DNA from: Flavobacterium lacus
Lineage (GTDB): Bacteria > Bacteroidota > Bacteroidia > Flavobacteriales > Flavobacteriaceae
Direction: 5' to 3'
DNA length: 64,000 nt
Assembly (NCBI RefSeq): GCF_003268815.1
Contig: NZ_QLSV01000005.1
Coordinates: 186,001-250,000, forward strand
Part shown: positions 1-9,329 of the stretch, one piece after another
Layout of the letters: every line of letters starts with the position of its first letter
Position numbering within the stretch: position 1 is the first letter of the stretch
Notes under the pieces: model-generated
The model's database searches: none
Seen by the model: only the letters and a program-made list of their open reading frames with translations
What the model was told of the DNA's origin: nothing
Made by a program: the position numbers and the translations under genes

Positions 1-2
1 AT

Positions 3-1031
3 GAGTTTTATAGAGGCGAAACGGCTAAAAAATTAGTCATGTACATTCAAACCAAGGGCGGAATCATCACCTTAGAAGATTTAGAAAAATATCAAGCGGT
101 TTGGCGTGATCCAATTTCAATCGATTATAAAAATTACAAAGTAACGTCAATGGCTCCGCCAAGCAGTGGCGGAATTACATTAGGTCAAATTTTAAAAATG
201 ATTGAACCGTATGACGTGCATACATTGCACCATAATTCGGAAAAGTACATTCAACTTTTAGTAGAGGCCGAACGAAGAGCTTATGCCGACCGAAATCATT
301 ATATAGGTGATCCTGATTTTGTAAAGATTCCGACTAAAGAACTTTTGGATAAGGTGTATTTGAAAAGCCGAATGAGTAATTTTTCATTTGATGAAGCCAC
401 AAAATCAAGTGATGTTTCAAAAGGAAACGTTCAATTTTCGGAAAGTTTGGAAACCACTCATTATTCTATAGTTGATCAATTTGGGAATGCCGTTTCTGCC
501 ACCACAACAATTAATGATGCGTATGGTTCTAAGTATTTTTGTGATGAATTAGGTTTCTTTTTAAACAATGAAATGGACGATTTTTCAGCAAAACCCGGCA
601 TTCCTAATATGTTTGGTCTAACCGGTTCCGAAGCCAATAGCATTGCTCCTCAAAAAAGAATGTTGAGTTCGATGACACCAACAATCATTGAAAAAGATGG
701 AAAACTTTTTATGATTTTAGGAACTCCGGGCGGTTCAACTATTATCACTTCCGTTTTACAAACTTTTTTAAATGTAGCCGAATTTGAAATGAGCATACAG
801 GAAGCGGTAAATGCTCCTCGTTTTCATCATCAATGGTTGCCCGACGAAGTTGTGTTTGAAGAAGATAGCTTTTCTAAAGAAACCCTTCAATCATTAAAAA
901 GGAAAAAATATCAAATTAATGAAAAAACCACTCCAATTCTAGGAAAAGTCGATGCCATTCTAGTACTTCCAGATGGAAAATATGAAGGCGGAGCAGATAA
1001 AAGAGGTGATGATAAAGCCGTCGGTTTTTAA
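3..1031 (+). CDS. ggt: Gamma-glutamyltransferase, 3' part (5' end outside window)
   Basis: C-terminal part of a gamma-glutamyltransferase, which cleaves or transfers the gamma-glutamyl group of glutathione and related peptides, normally in the periplasm. The reading frame is open to the left edge: the codons before the first ATG (39) encode the conserved stretch FYRGETAKKLV followed by GGIITLEDLEKY, so the gene is cut by the window and 39 is not the start. The autoprocessing site is visible as ETTHYSIVD; the Thr before HYS should become the N-terminal nucleophile of the small subunit. LSSMTPTI and GTPGGST are the family's substrate-pocket motifs. It ends 37 bp before the ClC gene on the same strand. 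Family is sure; the substrate is inferred. Confidence 0.93.
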   Translation, partial: EFYRGETAKKLVMYIQTKGGIITLEDLEKYQAVWRDPISIDYKNYKVTSMAPPSSGGITLGQILKMIEPYDVHTLHHNSEKYIQLLVEAERRAYADRNHYIGDPDFVKIPTKELLDKVYLKSRMSNFSFDEATKSSDVSKGNVQFSESLETTHYSIVDQFGNAVSATTTINDAYGSKYFCDELGFFLNNEMDDFSAKPGIPNMFGLTGSEANSIAPQKRMLSSMTPTIIEKDGKLFMILGTPGGSTIITSVLQTFLNVAEFEMSIQEAVNAPRFHHQWLPDEVVFEEDSFSKETLQSLKRKKYQINEKTTPILGKVDAILVLPDGKYEGGADKRGDDKAVGF

Positions 1032-1068
1032 TTTTAATTTTATCTTAGCGGTTTAAAATAGAATTTTC

Positions 1069-2883
1069 ATGCCAAACGAAAAAAAATCAATCTTTAAAAC
1101 ATTTTTCAGAAAAAACTTCAGAAGACTGGAAGGATTTATTTTTTATTTAAAGTCTTTTTTATCGCCAAGACAATTTATTTATTTAGCCTGTTTTTTGGTG
1201 GGAATTTCCTCTGCTTTGGCTGTAATAGTGCTAAAAACTTTTGCTCACTGGGTGTACGTTTTTGCACAATACATCGATTCTATTTTTCATTTGCCTTACA
1301 GTAACAGTACACTTCCCATTATCGGAATTGTGCTTACTGCTTTTGTGGTTAAAAAAGTATTAGACGGTTCCATCGAAAAAGGAACGTCTCAAATTATGTA
1401 TGCCGTTGCAAAAAAGTCGGGGATCATGCCAAAAAAGCAAATGTATGCTCAGATTATAACCAGTTCACTTACGGTTGGTATGGGTGGATCTGCCGGATTA
1501 GAATCGCCTATCACCATCACCGGAGCTGCTTTTGGAAGTAATTTTGCACAAAATTATCGCTTGAGTTATAAAGACAGAACGTTACTTTTAGCTTGTGGAG
1601 TTGCTGCCGGAATTGCTGCTGCGTTTAACGCTCCAATTGCAGGAGTGCTGTTTGCCATTGAAGTAGTTTTGATGGATGTAAGCATCACCGCATTTATTCC
1701 AATCATGATTTCGTCGGCAACGGGCGCAATTGTTTCAGCCATTTTGTTGAAAGATGAAATTCTATTTACGTTCAGTAAACAATTGGATTTTGATTATCAT
1801 AACTTACCTTTTTATATTTTATTGGGAGTAGTTTCAGGTTTTGTTTCCATAAATTATGCCAGAACCTTCCGGAAAATTGAACATCATTTTGAAAAATCAA
1901 AACTGAAACCAATTCGAAAAGCTTTCTACGGGGCTTTCATTTTGGCTATTCTTATTTTCTTTTTCCCAACTCTATTTGGTGAAGGATATGAAAGTATTAA
2001 AATGCTCGCCAATACAAATCCGCAACAAATCTTAGAAAACACTGTACTTCAAAACTTTAAAGATAACATTTGGATCTTACTTCTTTTTGTGGGTGCGACC
2101 ATGTTGATAAAAGTGTATGCTACAAGTATTACTATTGGAAGTGGTGGAAACGGTGGAAATTTTGCTCCCTCCCTATTTGTGGGTTCCTATTTGGGATTTG
2201 TTGTCGCTACATTTTTCAATCAAATTGGGTTTAAACTTCCGGTAATTAATTTTACTTTAGTTGGAATGGCCGGAATTCTGAGTGGATTGTTTCATGCTCC
2301 ACTTACCGCTATTTTCCTCATTGCCGAAATTACGAGCGGGTATAGTTTAATGGTGCCGTTGATGGTGGTTTCTTCCATTAGTTTTGCGATTTCCAAAAGG
2401 TATGAACCGTATTCTTTTGATATAAAAAATCTGGCGGCCAAAGGTGATGTGTTTACAGATGATCGTGATCGAAATATTCTTTCCGGAATATCAACTTCAA
2501 ATCTTATTCTTACGAATATCCAATCCTTAAAATTATCAAATTCATTGGAAGAATTGGTTCAGAAAATTGCAACGCACAATCAATCTGTTTTTCCGGTTGT
2601 CAATGATAAAAATGAATTAATTGGAATTGTAAATTTTGAAGACATACGACCCTATATTTTTAACACTTACAAAGTAAAATATACAAGACTTCAAGACATA
2701 ATGCTTCCTGCCAAAGAACAAATAAACTATGATGAAACCATGGATACCATCATGGAAAAATTTGACCACACACAAGAAGAATTTCTTCCTGTTCTAAAGA
2801 ATAAGCAAGTGATTGGATTATTGTCAAAAACCTCAATTTTAGAAGCGTATCGAATTCGATTGAAGAATATGATTATTGAGTAA
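1069..2883 (+). CDS. ClC-family chloride channel/transporter with C-terminal CBS pair
   Basis: A 604-residue ClC anion channel or H+/Cl- antiporter of the inner membrane. About ten hydrophobic segments fill residues 30-430, followed by two CBS domains (about 480-600; VFPVVNDKNELIGIV and EFLPVLKNKQVIGLL), which usually bind nucleotides and gate transport. The gating-glutamate motif is GLESP (143-147, Glu145) and the third motif is GNFAP (363-367). The first family motif, GSGIP, is replaced by EKGTS (103-107), so the selectivity serine is not in its usual place. It probably follows ggt in one transcript. Whether it works as a channel or an antiporter cannot be told from sequence. Confidence 0.92.
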   Translation: MPNEKKSIFKTFFRKNFRRLEGFIFYLKSFLSPRQFIYLACFLVGISSALAVIVLKTFAHWVYVFAQYIDSIFHLPYSNSTLPIIGIVLTAFVVKKVLDGSIEKGTSQIMYAVAKKSGIMPKKQMYAQIITSSLTVGMGGSAGLESPITITGAAFGSNFAQNYRLSYKDRTLLLACGVAAGIAAAFNAPIAGVLFAIEVVLMDVSITAFIPIMISSATGAIVSAILLKDEILFTFSKQLDFDYHNLPFYILLGVVSGFVSINYARTFRKIEHHFEKSKLKPIRKAFYGAFILAILIFFFPTLFGEGYESIKMLANTNPQQILENTVLQNFKDNIWILLLFVGATMLIKVYATSITIGSGGNGGNFAPSLFVGSYLGFVVATFFNQIGFKLPVINFTLVGMAGILSGLFHAPLTAIFLIAEITSGYSLMVPLMVVSSISFAISKRYEPYSFDIKNLAAKGDVFTDDRDRNILSGISTSNLILTNIQSLKLSNSLEELVQKIATHNQSVFPVVNDKNELIGIVNFEDIRPYIFNTYKVKYTRLQDIMLPAKEQINYDETMDTIMEKFDHTQEEFLPVLKNKQVIGLLSKTSILEAYRIRLKNMIIE

Positions 2884-2901
2884 CTGTAGAATAGTTAAAT
2901 C

Positions 2902-2951
2902 AGTGTTCAGTTAGCAGTTTTAACTGAACACTAAAAACTGACCACTGAACA
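2902..2951. repeat. Inverted and direct short repeats around ACTGAACACT
   Basis: A 12-bp perfect inverted repeat, AGTGTTCAGTTA (2902-2913) and TAACTGAACACT (2921-2932), with a 7-base loop. The core ACTGAACAC recurs directly at 2943-2951. It lies between the convergent ClC and SH3-like genes. Neither strand has a proper T-tract after the stem, so it is a weak terminator candidate and may be a small repeated element. Confidence 0.6.
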
Positions 2952-3473
2952 CTACTTTGTTTTTTCTCCCACAAAATAATCATTCGTACTTTTAAACAAC
3001 ACATTAAACGTGGTTAAACTACCGTAAATTCTAGTGATGTACTGTTGCAAATCAACTTTTTCTGCAGCGTCGAGATTACTGGCATTTATTTTTTGCTCCA
3101 TTACTCTTAAACGGTCACGAACCATAATGATTTTATGGAAAAAAGTATCAATAGAAACTTCTTTGTTTTGCGTTGCCGTTCCGGGTTCCATAATGAGTTT
3201 TCCGCCTTTCCATTTATCGGCAATCGGAACAATTTGCGAGACATCCGACCATTTTTGCAATAGATTTTTCAAGGTTTTTTCAACTTCATAAAAACTAACG
3301 GAGTCTACTTCGTCTTCCAAGGCTTCTATGACTTCAAATTCGCTGTCAACATCGATGGTTTCTAATCCGCTTTCGATAAAAGTTACCCAATAATGTTTGG
3401 CTGTCACGTTTGTTACTACTCCTGCTCCGTGTTCCGGATGTTTAATTCTTGAACCAATTCCTAGTATTTTCAT
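2952..3473 (-). CDS. Conserved hypothetical protein with N-terminal SH3/CarD-like region
   Basis: About 173 residues from the ATG at 3473. A longer reading from a TTG at 3494 adds seven residues and is less likely. The first 45 residues (GSRIKHPEHGAGVVTNV, then YWVTFIESGLETI) look like a small beta-barrel of the SH3/CarD or Tudor type, which in other proteins docks on protein or nucleic acid. The rest (about 60-170) is predicted helical and charged. No signal peptide and no catalytic motif. It stands head-to-head with uvrA about 110 bp away, so a DNA-repair link is conceivable but not shown. The exact function is not recognised. Confidence 0.75.
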   Translation of the reverse strand: MKILGIGSRIKHPEHGAGVVTNVTAKHYWVTFIESGLETIDVDSEFEVIEALEDEVDSVSFYEVEKTLKNLLQKWSDVSQIVPIADKWKGGKLIMEPGTATQNKEVSIDTFFHKIIMVRDRLRVMEQKINASNLDAAEKVDLQQYITRIYGSLTTFNVLFKSTNDYFVGEKTK

Positions 3474-3555
3474 ATCGTATTTTAATTTTTTCAAAAATAG
3501 AAATTGTTTAACAAATTCTTCTTATCTGTCTGCATAAATCTTGCTGTTAAAATCG

Positions 3556-3563
3556 TAACTTTG
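3556..3563 (+). promoter_or_regulatory. Promoter -7 element upstream of uvrA
   Basis: TAACTTTG matches the Bacteroidota -7 consensus TAnnTTTG 20 bp before the uvrA ATG. A clear -33 TTG at 17-21 bp spacing was not seen, so this is a partial promoter match. Confidence 0.45.
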
Positions 3564-3582
3564 CGTTTTGCCAAAAAAAATT

Positions 3583-6414
3583 ATGCAACAACAAGACGAA
3601 ACGATTGAAATTTTAGGAGCTCGGGTTCACAACCTCAAAAACATTGATGTATCCATTCCACGGGAAAAATTGGTGGTCATTACCGGACTTTCAGGTTCGG
3701 GAAAATCATCGTTGGCTTTTGATACAATTTATGCAGAAGGACAACGAAGATACATCGAAACATTTTCGGCGTATGCAAGACAATTCTTAGGTGGATTGGA
3801 ACGTCCGGATGTGGATAAAATTGACGGACTTTCTCCTGTAATTGCTATCGAACAAAAAACGACCAGCAAAAGTCCACGTTCAACCGTTGGAACCATTACT
3901 GAAATTTATGATTTTCTACGTTTGTTATTTGCCAGAGCTGCCGATGCTTACAGTTACAACACCGGCGAAAAAATGGTTTCCTATTCTGATGAACAAATCA
4001 ATCAATTAATTATCGAGAATTTCAACGGGAAAAGAATCAATATTTTGGCCCCGGTTATTCGTTCTCGCAAAGGTCATTATGCCGAATTGTTTCAACAAAT
4101 TGCCAAACAAGGTTTTGTAAAAGTACGTGTTGATGGCGAAATTAAGGACATTACATCCGGAATGAAAGTGGATCGTTATAAAACCCACGACATCGAAATC
4201 GTCATCGACCGCATGCAAATTAATTCAGATGAAGAAACCGAAAAACGTCTTTCAGAAAGCATCAAAACAGCCATGCATCACGGTGATGATGTGATGATGG
4301 TGATTGAACACGACAGTAACGAAGTTCGTTTTTTTAGTCGAACCTTGATGTGTCCGACTTCGGGAATTTCGTATCCAAATCCGGAACCGAATAATTTTTC
4401 GTTCAATTCGCCAAAAGGTGCCTGCGATCATTGCAATGGATTGGGAACGGTGAACGAAATTAATTTGAAAAAAATTATTCCAAATTCAAAATTAACCATC
4501 AAACAAGGTGGTTTTGCTCCGCTTGGTGAATATAAATCGAATTGGATTTTCAAACAATTGGAAACGATTGGCGAAAAATATGGTTTTAAATTAACCGATT
4601 CGGTGGAAAGTATTTCTGCCGAAGCAATGGAAATGATTTTGAATGGCGGAAAAGATAAATTTTCGGTTGAATCAAAAACCTTAGGCATTACCAAAGAATA
4701 CAAAATTGAGTTTGACGGGATTTCAAATTTCATCAAAAATCAATTCGACGAAAGCAGTTCCACTTCCATCAAACGTTGGGCAAAAGAATTTATGGACGAA
4801 ATTGAATGTCCGGAATGTCACGGTTCTCGTTTGAAAAAGGAATCGCTTTATTTTAAGATTAACGAAAAAAACATCGCCGATTTATCGCAAATGGATATTT
4901 CGGAACTAGCCAATTGGTTTTTAAATTTAAATGAAAATTTATCCGAAAAGCAAAAAGCCATCGCTATTGAAGTTTCGAAAGAAATTAAGGCACGTTTGCA
5001 ATTTTTGTTGGATGTTGGTTTGAATTATTTGTCGTTAAACCGAAGTTCCAAATCGCTTTCGGGTGGCGAAGCTCAACGCATTCGATTGGCCACGCAAATT
5101 GGTTCACAGTTGGTTGGTGTTTTATATATTTTGGATGAACCAAGCATCGGTTTGCATCAGCGAGATAATGAACGTTTGATTAATTCGTTAGAAAATCTTC
5201 GTGACATTGGCAATTCGGTTCTAGTGGTGGAACACGACAAAGATATGATTGAACGTGCTGATTGGGTCATCGACATTGGTCCGAAAGCCGGTCGTTTTGG
5301 CGGAAGAATCATCAGCGAAGGAACTCCAAAACAATTGTTGTTAGAAAATACGATGACGGCTCAGTACATGAGTGGAAAAATGAAAATAGAGATTCCCAAA
5401 AAACGTCGTGAAGGAAACGGAAAAGTCCTTAAATTATCAGGAGCAACCGGGAATAATTTAAAAAATGTGACGGCAGAATTTCCATTGGGAAAACTAATTT
5501 GCGTTACCGGAGTTTCAGGAAGTGGAAAATCGACTTTAATTAACGAAACACTTTATCCTATTCTAAACGAACACTTTTTTAATGCGGTAAAAAAACCACA
5601 ACCGTTCAAAAAAATTGAAGGTTTGGAACATATTGATAAAGTCATCGACATCGACCAAAGTCCGATTGGCAGAACGCCACGGAGCAATCCGGCCACGTAT
5701 ACAGATGTTTTTTCGGAAATCAGAAGTCTGTTTACGCAAACTCCCGAAGCCATGATTCGCGGTTATAAAGCCGGACGATTCAGTTTTAATGTCAATGGCG
5801 GAAGATGCGAAACCTGTGAAGGTTCCGGTGTTCGAACCATCGAAATGAGTTTTCTACCGGATGTTTATGTGGAATGTGAAACGTGTATGGGAAAACGTTT
5901 TAACCGGGAAACATTAGAAATTCGTTTCAAAGGAAAATCGATTTCGGATGTATTGAATATGACGGTGGATGAAGCCGTTGAATTTTTTGAAAACATTCCC
6001 AAAATATATCGAAAAGTAAAAACAATTCAAGATGTTGGTTTGGGTTATATTACGTTAGGTCAACAAAGTACAACGCTTTCGGGTGGAGAAGCTCAACGGA
6101 TTAAATTGGCTACCGAATTATCTAAAAAAGATACGGGAAATACTTTTTATATCTTAGACGAACCCACCACTGGCTTGCATTTTGAAGATATACGTGTGTT
6201 GATGGAAGTCATCACAAAATTAGTAGATAAAGGTAATACCGTATTAGTTATCGAACACAATATGGATGTCATTAAATTAGCCGATTACATCATCGATATT
6301 GGTTTAGAAGGCGGAAAAGGCGGTGGTGAAATTATTTGCAAAGGAACTCCGGAAGAAATTGTGAAAAACAAAAAAAGCTTCACTGCTCAGTTTCTAAAAA
6401 AAGAGTTACTTTAG
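3583..6414 (+). CDS. uvrA: Excinuclease ABC subunit A (UvrA)
   Basis: DNA-damage recognition ATPase of nucleotide excision repair; it loads UvrB at lesions. From the ATG at 3583 it is 943 residues, the usual size. A TTG at 3568 would add five residues and would sit just after the -7 element, so it is less likely. Two ABC ATPase halves are seen: Walker [10 protein letters not shown] near residue 36 and GVSGSGKST near 645, with signature motifs [12 protein letters not shown] and [12 protein letters not shown]. Zinc-binding Cys pairs occur at [16 protein letters not shown] and [16 protein letters not shown]. UvrB and UvrC are not in the window. Confidence 0.98.
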   Translation: MQQQDETIEILGARVHNLKNIDVSIPREKLVVITGLSGSGKSSLAFDTIYAEGQRRYIETFSAYARQFLGGLERPDVDKIDGLSPVIAIEQKTTSKSPRSTVGTITEIYDFLRLLFARAADAYSYNTGEKMVSYSDEQINQLIIENFNGKRINILAPVIRSRKGHYAELFQQIAKQGFVKVRVDGEIKDITSGMKVDRYKTHDIEIVIDRMQINSDEETEKRLSESIKTAMHHGDDVMMVIEHDSNEVRFFSRTLMCPTSGISYPNPEPNNFSFNSPKGACDHCNGLGTVNEINLKKIIPNSKLTIKQGGFAPLGEYKSNWIFKQLETIGEKYGFKLTDSVESISAEAMEMILNGGKDKFSVESKTLGITKEYKIEFDGISNFIKNQFDESSSTSIKRWAKEFMDEIECPECHGSRLKKESLYFKINEKNIADLSQMDISELANWFLNLNENLSEKQKAIAIEVSKEIKARLQFLLDVGLNYLSLNRSSKSLSGGEAQRIRLATQIGSQLVGVLYILDEPSIGLHQRDNERLINSLENLRDIGNSVLVVEHDKDMIERADWVIDIGPKAGRFGGRIISEGTPKQLLLENTMTAQYMSGKMKIEIPKKRREGNGKVLKLSGATGNNLKNVTAEFPLGKLICVTGVSGSGKSTLINETLYPILNEHFFNAVKKPQPFKKIEGLEHIDKVIDIDQSPIGRTPRSNPATYTDVFSEIRSLFTQTPEAMIRGYKAGRFSFNVNGGRCETCEGSGVRTIEMSFLPDVYVECETCMGKRFNRETLEIRFKGKSISDVLNMTVDEAVEFFENIPKIYRKVKTIQDVGLGYITLGQQSTTLSGGEAQRIKLATELSKKDTGNTFYILDEPTTGLHFEDIRVLMEVITKLVDKGNTVLVIEHNMDVIKLADYIIDIGLEGGKGGGEIICKGTPEEIVKNKKSFTAQFLKKELL

Positions 6415-6445
6415 CACGTTTGTTTAATTAAAAAAAGAAAAGAAA

Positions 6446-7171
6446 ATGTCAGTAGATCAATACGAAAATGAAGATCACAGAATCCAGGCAAAATTCAAAC
6501 AAAAAAACTGGAACGAGATAAGAACGAATGATTCATGGGCGATTTTTAAAATCATGTCCGAGTTTGTAAATGGTTATGAAAGTATGGCCAGAATTGGTCC
6601 GTGTGTTTCCATTTTTGGTTCAGCCAGAACAAAACCGGGCGAAAAATATTATGAATTGGCCGAAAGTGTGGCTTACAAAATCAGTAAAGCCGGATACGGA
6701 GTCATCACCGGTGGCGGACCCGGAATTATGGAAGCCGGAAACAAAGGAGCTCATCGCGGCGAAGGAACTTCTGTCGGTTTGAATATCGAATTGCCTTTTG
6801 AGCAACATTTTAATCCCTATATTGATAAAGATAAAAATTTGAATTTTGATTATTTCTTTGTTCGAAAAGTTATGTTTGTGAAATATTCACAAGGATTTGT
6901 TGTAATGCCGGGCGGATTTGGAACATTGGATGAATTGTTTGAAGCGGTTACTTTAATTCAAACGAAGAAAATTGGTAAGTTTCCAATTATTTTGGTAGGA
7001 ACCGAATTTTGGTCCGGTTTATTAGATTGGATTAAAAATGTGATGATCGACAAACAGAAAAATGCAAATCCGGAGGATATGAATCTAATCAAAGTAGTGG
7101 ATACCGAAGATGAAGTAGTTGAAGTGCTGGATGCTTTCTATAAAAAATACAATTTAAGTCCGAATTTCTAA
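6446..7171 (+). CDS. LOG-family Rossmann-fold protein (TIGR00730; nucleotide 5'-phosphoribohydrolase type)
   Basis: A 241-residue cytosolic protein of the LOG (lonely guy) family, whose characterised members release the base from cytokinin riboside 5'-monophosphate or AMP. Both signatures are present: GGGPGIMEAGNKGAHRGEG (about residues 90-110) and PGGFGTLDELFE (about 152-163), which carry the substrate-binding and catalytic Arg/Glu residues. It follows uvrA by 31 bp and ends in its own terminator, suggesting co-transcription with uvrA. In bacteria the physiological substrate is generally unclear; cytokinin production is not implied. Confidence 0.9.
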   Translation: MSVDQYENEDHRIQAKFKQKNWNEIRTNDSWAIFKIMSEFVNGYESMARIGPCVSIFGSARTKPGEKYYELAESVAYKISKAGYGVITGGGPGIMEAGNKGAHRGEGTSVGLNIELPFEQHFNPYIDKDKNLNFDYFFVRKVMFVKYSQGFVVMPGGFGTLDELFEAVTLIQTKKIGKFPIILVGTEFWSGLLDWIKNVMIDKQKNANPEDMNLIKVVDTEDEVVEVLDAFYKKYNLSPNF

Positions 7172-7177
7172 TCCTAA

Positions 7178-7215
7178 AAAAACCGCAAACTTCAATTGAA
7201 ATTTGCGGTTTTTAT
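7178..7215 (+). terminator. Intrinsic terminator after the LOG gene
   Basis: Stem AAACCGCAAA / TTTGCGGTTT with a 12-base loop followed by a T-rich tail. It lies between convergent genes and could also act on the endonuclease gene from the other side. Confidence 0.85.
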
Positions 7216-7247
7216 TTTATAAACGACTCTATAATTTAGGTTCGTTT

Positions 7248-9212
7248 TTATTTTATGATGATTTTCTTGGTCAATTTTTGGTTATCCGATTCAATATTCA
7301 TCAAATACATTCCTGACGCTAAATTCAAATTTAATTGAGTAAATCCGTATATTTTAGTTTGATAAACCTGAACTCCTTCCAATGAAAAAATTGTCACATT
7401 CGCTTCATTATCAATTCCGCTAATATTGATTTCATCTTTAGCAGGAATTGGATACACTTTTACATCACTAAAATTATTTTCATTTATGCTGAGAGGTGCA
7501 AACCATTGATCTCCAAAATTGGAACCAAAAATATAATTAGCCAATTCCGGATAATCGATAAATGGATTTCGGTTCATTTGCCATGTATAAATATAATTAT
7601 TTCTGTTCATTTCAAAATCATCCGAAGGATCAGTGGTATTCCATGACAATAAGGAAGCTAAATCGCCCATTTGCCCCATTGTGTTATCAGGAGGATTTCC
7701 ATTTACTAAATTTAATCCATTGTAGCGAACAGCCATATAAAATAGGGAACGAGCCACATCTCCTTTCCAAGTGCCGGTGTTTCCTGATGGCCCGTTGTAA
7801 TCAGTCAATCCATAATCGCGATTTCCTCTGGAACTGTTTTCCTGACCATCTTCTGCACGAATATGATGTGCATCGGAATGCCCTGTTAAAATATCATTGG
7901 CATTCGTAGGCAACCAAATATCAATTCCATCCGGAAAAGAGGAAGTTCCTCCCGAAAAACCGCCTCTAGATTGCGGCCAAATGTGTTCTCTATTCCAAAA
8001 GCCAACAATACTGGCTCCGGTTTGGTAATCAATTTTTGTTTGCGGACGTTCTACATACATTAACCATACTTGGTTATTATTAGCCGGGTTTTGATCAGCA
8101 TTGTTTAAAATTTCAACCACATCACCGTATGAATGAGCACGAACACTATTCGGATCTGCGATAATGTCCTGAACCGCTTGTTTTAACGAGGCTCCTGAAA
8201 GTCCCTCTAAAGAAGCATAATAACCCGCTGGTGCGGTACTAGTTACATTTCCAAAGGTTGGCGTGTTTGGTGTTCCCCAACTTGCTACTTGGAAATTTAC
8301 ATCCAACACGCGAACTTTTACACTATTATTCAACGTAATATAGCCTTCCGGTAATGAACCAACAACAATCGACATTTCTTCGTCACCATCATTGATTCCG
8401 TCATTAAGGATTTGAATTTGTGTTGATGCAGAAGAAGTGCCTACGGGAATAGTAATTGAGAGATTTCCGGTATAATCATCAGTTGTAAAAGACCCGTTAT
8501 TTAAGTCTAAAGTAAAATTTAATGTCTCTGCAACCGGTGAGTCAGTTTCAAATGAAATTGTTAAGCTTTGCCCTTCATTTAGTAACGTAGTTGAAGTAAT
8601 AACTTCTATTCCATTATAAACAATTCCGCTACCGTCATTATTTGCTCTCGGCGTTGGTGTTTTTACTTCATACGTGCCATCGTTTTTTCGTTGAATGGAC
8701 TGCGTAGCAGCCAAACCATTTACATTTTCGTTGGTTTGAACAAAAACATTAAAAACGGTTTGCAAGGCAGTCGCTTGAGTGGCACCATTTCCATAAATAA
8801 TAACGTCTACCAAGTTTGTTGTTGTGGCAGGAGTATCAAGGGGAAAGGTATCAATTACATCTTGATAAATTGCGATGGCATCCGGTCCATTCTGAATCGT
8901 ATTTTGGGGAAAAAGTCGCGAAGGTGAAGGATTCACTTGTGAATTTCCTAAAAGTACAATCCCATTACCATCCGTTACCAAACCAGCGAGATTAATGGTA
9001 TAATAACTCAAAGTTCCTGTTCCGCTACTTCCGCCGTTAAAAAGAACAAGAATATAACCATCGAGGGAAAAATAGGGTGTTTCGGATTTTAATTCTATAA
9101 TTTCAAGAACGTCTAAACCTGGGGTGTCTGCGTCTACCTCATTGATTACCACTTGTGCATAGAAACAAAAGGGCAAAAATAAGCCGACCCAAAGAAGTAC
9201 TCTTTTTGTCAT
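7248..9212 (-). CDS. Secreted modular endonuclease I-family protein with T9SS sorting domain
   Basis: 654 residues with a signal peptide (MTKRVLLWVGLFLPFCFYAQ). Modules in order: a lamin-tail-like region (about 21-190, starting VVINEVDADTPGLDVLEI), a Calx-beta-like domain (about 200-305, ending DGINDGDEEMSIVVG), an endonuclease I nuclease domain (about 325-575) with NREHIWPQS at 407-415 and DAHH near 447-450 as likely His/metal residues, and a C-terminal type A sorting domain (about 585-654, VKVYPIPAKDEI to KKIIIK) that directs type IX secretion. It probably degrades extracellular DNA or RNA for nutrients. Monocistronic. No T9SS machinery gene is nearby. The module assignment is by motif and is strongest for the nuclease and sorting domains. 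Confidence 0.88.
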   Translation of the reverse strand: MTKRVLLWVGLFLPFCFYAQVVINEVDADTPGLDVLEIIELKSETPYFSLDGYILVLFNGGSSGTGTLSYYTINLAGLVTDGNGIVLLGNSQVNPSPSRLFPQNTIQNGPDAIAIYQDVIDTFPLDTPATTTNLVDVIIYGNGATQATALQTVFNVFVQTNENVNGLAATQSIQRKNDGTYEVKTPTPRANNDGSGIVYNGIEVITSTTLLNEGQSLTISFETDSPVAETLNFTLDLNNGSFTTDDYTGNLSITIPVGTSSASTQIQILNDGINDGDEEMSIVVGSLPEGYITLNNSVKVRVLDVNFQVASWGTPNTPTFGNVTSTAPAGYYASLEGLSGASLKQAVQDIIADPNSVRAHSYGDVVEILNNADQNPANNNQVWLMYVERPQTKIDYQTGASIVGFWNREHIWPQSRGGFSGGTSSFPDGIDIWLPTNANDILTGHSDAHHIRAEDGQENSSRGNRDYGLTDYNGPSGNTGTWKGDVARSLFYMAVRYNGLNLVNGNPPDNTMGQMGDLASLLSWNTTDPSDDFEMNRNNYIYTWQMNRNPFIDYPELANYIFGSNFGDQWFAPLSINENNFSDVKVYPIPAKDEINISGIDNEANVTIFSLEGVQVYQTKIYGFTQLNLNLASGMYLMNIESDNQKLTKKIIIK

Positions 9213-9329
9213 TGGATTTTAGTTTTGACAAATCTAAAGAATTTAAGGCAAAGGCGGTGAATTTTTAACAATTTAAACATTTTAATAACATTTTCATGCA
9301 AATAATTTAATACCTTTCAACCTAAAAAA

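Noticed and set aside
7562..7909. 115-residue plus-strand open frame
   Set aside because: Antisense to the endonuclease catalytic domain, which has conserved motifs.
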